This document shows, in pieces, positions 8,132-11,181 of a DNA stretch of 11,181 nucleotides. Position 1 is the stretch's first letter. Every line of letters starts with the position of its first letter. Made by a program: the position numbers and the translations under genes. Under the pieces are notes generated by a model. The model had not been told where the DNA came from and did not search any database. It was given only the letters and a program-made list of their open reading frames with translations. Origin of the DNA: Bacteroidales bacterium (GTDB taxonomy: Bacteria; Bacteroidota; Bacteroidia; Bacteroidales; ML635J-15); contig JAQVGK010000059.1 in NCBI GenBank assembly GCA_028696755.1, forward strand, positions 1 to 11,181, given 5' to 3'.

Positions 8132-8336
8132 TGATTTGGGATAATCGGTGACTTCGGCTCGGTCACCTCGTATAACGCAAGGTTGCCGAGCGGAAGTGAA
8201 GCAACTAGTTTTGAAAACACAAAATACAAATATCTAACGGCTTTAGCCCTCACGCATTAAATCACAATGATTACTGCTAAGTTTGTGATTTGGATTTTGT
8301 GATTTGTAATTTGTGGTTTGTAATTTTAGCTTCAAT
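8132..8336. repeat. Structured non-coding stretch, possible dispersed repeat
   Basis: No credible gene here. It contains two overlapping, mutually exclusive inverted repeats: GGTGAC (8147-8152) with GTCACC (8162-8167), and ACTTCGGCTCGG (8151-8162) with CCGAGCGGAAGT (8186-8197, 11 of 12 pairs). Also present are GGCTTTAGCC (8239-8248), AAATCACAA (8259-8267) pairing with TTGTGATTT (8283-8291), and a 14-bp tandem repeat. The 8147-8200 part looks more GC-rich than the flanks. It lies downstream of the flavoprotein stop codon and upstream of the Fic operator, so it could also act as a terminator region. A dispersed intergenic repeat is my preferred reading, but this needs a genome to confirm. Confidence 0.5.
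8283..8324. repeat. Three-copy 14-bp tandem repeat
   Basis: TTGTGATTTGGATT (8283-8296), TTGTGATTTGTAAT (8297-8310) and TTGTGGTTTGTAAT (8311-8324) follow one another without gaps. The array ends 12 bases before the stop codon of the flavoprotein gene, on its downstream side. Confidence 0.85.
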
Positions 8337-8975
8337 TTATTCCTTCATAAACCCAACAGGTTGTCCCAAAATTACCTTTTGATTTTCGTTAAGCTTAAGA
8401 GCATCTTTAAGTTTGTCCTTATGCACCGATCCTAGCACTACAGTTGCAAGATCTTCGGAGGATGCGTATAAATAGACGTTTTGACTGATATAGCCACAAT
8501 CAATACCAGCATAAATATTTCGAGCCTGCTCGTCCATTTTATCCGAATATTTTGAAAAATCGGCAACGTAGATAAGTATCAGTGGAGCTTTTGCCACAAA
8601 ATCCTGCATTCCGGCAATAGGAATAAGGTTTTCATCAGTAATAAAAATCAATTTGTTTGCAAAAGCATCATATCTATAAGCCGCGTTTTTGAGCAAAACA
8701 TAAATATCAAACTCTTGCACATTTCGTGCAGATGGTGCGGTGCGGCGCTTTTCGTCCGGACGATTAACACCATATGCAGCCCAAAGTAAATCAGAAATTT
8801 CTTGCAAACTAAATTCCTTCTCCGAAAATTCGCGAATTGTACGACGATCGTTTAATGCATCGAGCAAAGGTTTACCACCTGTTTTACGAGCCTCTGGTAA
8901 TTGAATATCGCCACTGCTTTGAGCAAAAGATGTAAAACTGAGAACTATCATAAAGCTAATCAATAAAGATTTCAT
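8337..8975 (-). CDS. Secreted nitroreductase/SagB-family flavoprotein
   Basis: A 212-residue protein of the nitroreductase (SagB/ThcOx-like) superfamily, whose members bind FMN and oxidise or reduce small molecules or peptide rings. Residues 1-19 are a signal peptide (MKSLLIS, hydrophobic core, SFA|QS), so it is exported to the periplasm, which is unusual for a flavin enzyme of this fold. Family features are PLLDALNDRRTIREFS (Arg44, Arg45 and Arg48 in the FMN phosphate-binding region), LSDLLWAAYGVN-like ISDLLWAAYGVNR, RTAPSARNVQEFDIYV, SEDLATVVLGSV and the closing GQPVG. Length is typical for the single-domain form. The substrate cannot be read from the sequence; no YcaO or peptide-modification partner is nearby. 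It is transcribed alone, divergent from rsgA. Confidence 0.82.
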   Translation of the reverse strand: MKSLLISFMIVLSFTSFAQSSGDIQLPEARKTGGKPLLDALNDRRTIREFSEKEFSLQEISDLLWAAYGVNRPDEKRRTAPSARNVQEFDIYVLLKNAAYRYDAFANKLIFITDENLIPIAGMQDFVAKAPLILIYVADFSKYSDKMDEQARNIYAGIDCGYISQNVYLYASSEDLATVVLGSVHKDKLKDALKLNENQKVILGQPVGFMKE

Positions 8976-8991
8976 AAGTATTATGTTTTTA

Positions 8992-8999
8992 CAAATCTA
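8992..8999 (-). promoter_or_regulatory. -7 box of the flavoprotein gene
   Basis: TAGATTTG on the minus strand matches TAnnTTTG and ends 16 bases before the ATG at 8975. A TTG (9024-9022) lies 22 bases upstream, slightly too far for a good -33 element. The match rests mainly on the -7 box and its position. Confidence 0.5.
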
Positions 9000-9099
9000 A
9001 TAAAATTCTGATTAATATGCCCAATAAGTCAGAGTTTCTTGCCCTGACTTACGACTTTACTTGACCTTCCTCAGCATCGTATTTTAACAAGCACATAAG

Positions 9100-9130
9100 T
9101 TTCAACAATCAAAAAGCTTTAGTATCTTTG
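9100..9130 (+). promoter_or_regulatory. rsgA promoter; decides the start codon
   Basis: TATCTTTG at 9123-9130 matches the -7 consensus, with a weak -33 (TTTC, 9100-9103) 19 bases upstream. The possible GTG start at 9130 shares its first base with this box and would lie before the transcript's 5' end, so ATG at 9139 is the better start. The inferred leader is only a few bases. Confidence 0.6.
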
Positions 9131-9138
9131 TGGCCATA

Positions 9139-10071
9139 ATGAAAACTGGAACGGTCATACAATCAACTGGTGCTGTTCATCTGGTGGAGTCGGGTGGAGA
9201 TGTTTTTTCGTGCACAGCAAAGGGAAAGCTAAGATTAAAAGGTTTTCGCAATACGAATCCTGTTGCTGTAGGAGATTTGGTTTACTTTGATCAAGCCACA
9301 GAAAATGAGGGAGTTATTCTATCAATTCATACACGAAAGAACTGCATAATTCGTAAATCAATAAATTTATCCAAAGAATCGCAGGTGATTGCTGCAAATA
9401 TCGACCAAGCTGTTTTTGTATTTACCTTAAAGAATCCAATCACCACAACAGTTTTTACTGATAGATTTCTTGCGGCTGCCGAATCATACAGCATTCCTCC
9501 GGTTATTGTTTTTAATAAAAGCGACATTTATTCGCAAGCAGAAATTGAAGAACTTGCAGGTTTGATGGCAACATATCACGAAGTTGGATACAAAGTAGTT
9601 GCATGCTCGGTACTCAAAAACAAGAATCTTGAAGAAGTAAAAGAAATCCTGAAAGATAAAGTTAGTGTAATCGCTGGACATAGTGGAGCTGGAAAGACAT
9701 CATTAATTAATGCGATTGCTCCAGGTCTTAATTTAAAAACCGAAAACATATCAGAATCTCATCTATCGGGCAAGCACACAACCACTTTTGCCCGAATGCA
9801 CAAACTACCTTTTGGCGGATCGATTATCGACACTCCTGGAATCAGAGGTTTTGGACTTGTACATTTAAAAAAAGAAGAAACGGGGCATTATTTTCCCGAA
9901 ATCTTTGAAAAATCGCATAGCTGCAAATACAATAATTGCACTCACTACAACGAACCAGGCTGTGCGGTAAAAGAAGCCGTCGAAAATGGTGAAATTGCCT
10001 GGACCAGATATCATTCCTACCTAAATATTTTGCTCGACGAAGACGATAAACATAGAGTTAAGGAAGTGTAA
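9139..10071 (+). CDS. rsgA: Small ribosomal subunit biogenesis GTPase RsgA
   Basis: RsgA (YjeQ) is a GTPase that checks and releases late 30S ribosomal assembly intermediates in the cytoplasm. The 310 residues show an N-terminal OB-fold (about 1-70) and then the circularly permuted GTPase order typical of the family: G4 NKSD (126-129), G5-like CSVLKNKN, then G1 GHSGAGKTS (180-188), switch TTTFA and G3 DTPGI (231-235). The C-terminal zinc site is complete: Cys262, Cys267, His269 and Cys275 (CKYNNCTHYNEPGC). The start at 9139 is preferred over GTG 9130 because the latter overlaps the promoter box. It is divergent from the flavoprotein gene and is followed by a 300-base gap before rplM, with no clear terminator hairpin, so read-through into the ribosomal operon is possible. 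Confidence 0.97.
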   Translation: MKTGTVIQSTGAVHLVESGGDVFSCTAKGKLRLKGFRNTNPVAVGDLVYFDQATENEGVILSIHTRKNCIIRKSINLSKESQVIAANIDQAVFVFTLKNPITTTVFTDRFLAAAESYSIPPVIVFNKSDIYSQAEIEELAGLMATYHEVGYKVVACSVLKNKNLEEVKEILKDKVSVIAGHSGAGKTSLINAIAPGLNLKTENISESHLSGKHTTTFARMHKLPFGGSIIDTPGIRGFGLVHLKKEETGHYFPEIFEKSHSCKYNNCTHYNEPGCAVKEAVENGEIAWTRYHSYLNILLDEDDKHRVKEV

Positions 10072-10279
10072 TAAAAACATCATAAAACAGCGAAAAAAAT
10101 CACAAAAACCTTTTCAACTTTGCTTAGATTGCAATCAGAAAATTCGTCATATTTGTTAATAAATCTTTGTTTTGCCAATTATTGATTCGTTAATTTGCTC
10201 ATTCTACAGCTTTAAACCCATTGATAAATCAACAATCTACAAATATGGCAATTGCTAAAAATTAATTGTTGAAAAAATA

Positions 10280-10308
10280 TTGTGATAAATAAAAAAGTAT
10301 TATTTTTG
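10280..10308 (+). promoter_or_regulatory. Promoter of the rplM-rpsI operon
   Basis: TTG (10280-10282), 18 bases, then TATTTTTG (10301-10308) matches the Bacteroidota -33/-7 arrangement. Transcription would begin near 10313-10316, leaving a leader of about 57 bases before rplM. The 10072-10279 part of this gap is AT-rich and I see nothing supportable in it. Confidence 0.7.
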
Positions 10309-10312
10309 CAGT

Positions 10313-10371
10313 CCGTTTGGTCATCCAGCCTAAAGGAAAATAATTATTAACTATTTTAAAATTAACAAGTA
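10313..10371 (+). promoter_or_regulatory. 5' leader of rplM, possible ribosomal-protein autoregulation site
   Basis: The leader starts with TCCGTTTGGTCATCCAGCC, which can form only short stems by eye (TGG 10318-10320 with CCA 10325-10327; CCT with AGG near 10329-10336). It then becomes A/T-rich with no Shine-Dalgarno sequence. L13 operons are autoregulated through leaders in several bacteria, and leader families are known for Bacteroidia ribosomal operons. Whether this one belongs to such a family is inference. Confidence 0.3.
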
Positions 10372-10827
10372 GTGAAAACATTGAAGTACAGAACATTATC
10401 AGCAAACAAGGAAACTGTTAACAAACAGTGGTTTGTTGTTGATGCAGAAGGAGAAGTTCTAGGTCGTTTGGCCTCTAAAGTAGCTTTTGTTCTTCGCGGC
10501 AAACACAAAACTGATTACACTCCACATGTTGACTGCGGTGATAATGTAATCGTAATTAATGCTGAAAAAATTCGCCTCACTGGCAACAAACTTACTGATA
10601 AAGTTTATATCAGACATTCAGGTTATCCTGGTGGACAGAAACAAACCACAGCCGAAGAAATGCTTGCAAAACATCCAGGCAGAGTAATCGAGAAAGCTGT
10701 AAAAGGTATGTTACCAAAAAACAGTTTAGGTGACGAATTATTCAGAAATTTATATGTTTATGTTGGCGGAGAGCACAAACAAGAAGCTCAGAAACCGGCT
10801 AAGTTGGACTTAAATACAATTAAATAA
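10372..10827 (+). CDS. rplM: 50S ribosomal protein L13 (uL13)
   Basis: An early-assembling protein of the large ribosomal subunit. The 151 residues are slightly longer than the roughly 142 of E. coli, the extra being a charged C-terminal tail ([17 protein letters not shown]). Family motifs are [16 protein letters not shown], the [17 protein letters not shown] segment, [21 protein letters not shown] and the AVKGMLPKN segment. The start is GTG, preceded by an A-rich leader without a Shine-Dalgarno sequence, which suggests translation initiation aided by ribosomal protein S1 as is usual in this phylum. The stop is only five bases before rpsI, the classic L13-S9 operon. Confidence 0.98.
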   Translation: MKTLKYRTLSANKETVNKQWFVVDAEGEVLGRLASKVAFVLRGKHKTDYTPHVDCGDNVIVINAEKIRLTGNKLTDKVYIRHSGYPGGQKQTTAEEMLAKHPGRVIEKAVKGMLPKNSLGDELFRNLYVYVGGEHKQEAQKPAKLDLNTIK

Positions 10828-10832
10828 GCATT

Positions 10833-11181
10833 ATGGAAGTTTTTAATGCAATTGGCCGTAGAAAGGCAGCTGTAGCTAGAGTATACCTCAGCGAAGGCAA
10901 AGGAAACATTACAATCAACGACAGAAAACTGGAAGAATATTTCCCGGTAATGCAACATCAATATATTGTAAAGCAGCCGTTTTTAACACTCGACAAGCTT
11001 GAAAGTTATGATGTAAAAGCAAACTTAGATGGCGGAGGTATTAAAGGACAAGCCGAAGCTTTAAGATTAGGTATTTCGAGAGCTCTATTAAAAGTAGATG
11101 CTGAATACCGTTCAAGTCTTAAGCCACTTGGTTTCCTCACCCGTGATCCAAGAGTTGTTGAAAGGAAAAAACCAGGTCAGA
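10833..11181 (+). CDS. rpsI: 30S ribosomal protein S9 (uS9), 3'-truncated by window edge
   Basis: Starts ATG at 10833, five bases after the rplM stop, and stays open to the edge: 116 codons are visible. The translation begins MEVFNAIGRRKAAVARVYL and includes the GKGNITINDRKLEEYFP segment, the GGGIKGQAEALRLGISRAL motif and the ending LTRDPRVVERKKPGQ. About a dozen residues, the basic tail that reaches the P-site tRNA in the small subunit, should lie beyond the edge. No separate promoter is seen, so it is co-transcribed with rplM. Confidence 0.97.
   Translation, partial: MEVFNAIGRRKAAVARVYLSEGKGNITINDRKLEEYFPVMQHQYIVKQPFLTLDKLESYDVKANLDGGGIKGQAEALRLGISRALLKVDAEYRSSLKPLGFLTRDPRVVERKKPGQ

Noticed and set aside
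8008..8253. Minus-strand open frame of 81 codons upstream of and overlapping the Fic start
   Set aside because: It runs through the Fic promoter, the operator repeats and the hairpin block, has no promoter or recognisable domain, and looks like chance translation of structured non-coding DNA.
9025..9051. Inverted repeat TAAGTCAG/CTGACTTA between the flavoprotein gene and rsgA
   Set aside because: An 8-bp stem with an 11-base loop, lying outside both promoters; expected by chance at this length and without supporting context.

Overview
The window comes from a low-GC member of the Bacteroidota, most likely the class Bacteroidia. The gene content, the lack of Shine-Dalgarno sequences before the start codons, and repeated matches to the Bacteroidota -7 promoter box (TAnnTTTG) just upstream of starts all point this way. 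There are seven protein genes, two of them cut by the window edges. I see no tRNA, rRNA, CRISPR array or transposase.

Layout. Positions 1-1919 (+) are the 3' part of a surface-type protein built from 91-residue Ig/PKD-like repeats (273 bp each, exact period), a cysteine-containing C-terminal domain and an Asn/Asp/Gly/Thr-rich tail. A strong hairpin terminator follows. Convergent to it is a secreted S37-family tripeptidyl aminopeptidase (1988-3274, -). Divergent from that is mfd (3557-6934, +), the transcription-repair coupling factor. Convergent to mfd is a winged-helix/Fic-domain protein (6999-8036, -). Its Fic motif has Gln in place of the catalytic His, and its promoter carries three copies of a 10-bp operator-like element. 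A roughly 200-bp non-coding stretch rich in hairpins and short tandem repeats separates it from a secreted nitroreductase/SagB-like flavoprotein (8337-8975, -). Divergent from that is rsgA (9139-10071, +), a ribosome-assembly GTPase. The window ends with the ribosomal protein operon rplM-rpsI (10372-11181, +), with rpsI cut at the right edge.

How the genes fit together. mfd, rsgA and rplM-rpsI are housekeeping genes for DNA repair and ribosome biogenesis, each apparently with its own promoter. The peptidase and the flavoprotein carry signal peptides and probably act in the envelope or outside the cell. The repeat protein is the fast-evolving accessory gene. The Fic gene with its putative operator looks like a self-regulated unit and is the best candidate here for something not yet described. 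The second candidate is the structured non-coding DNA beside it.
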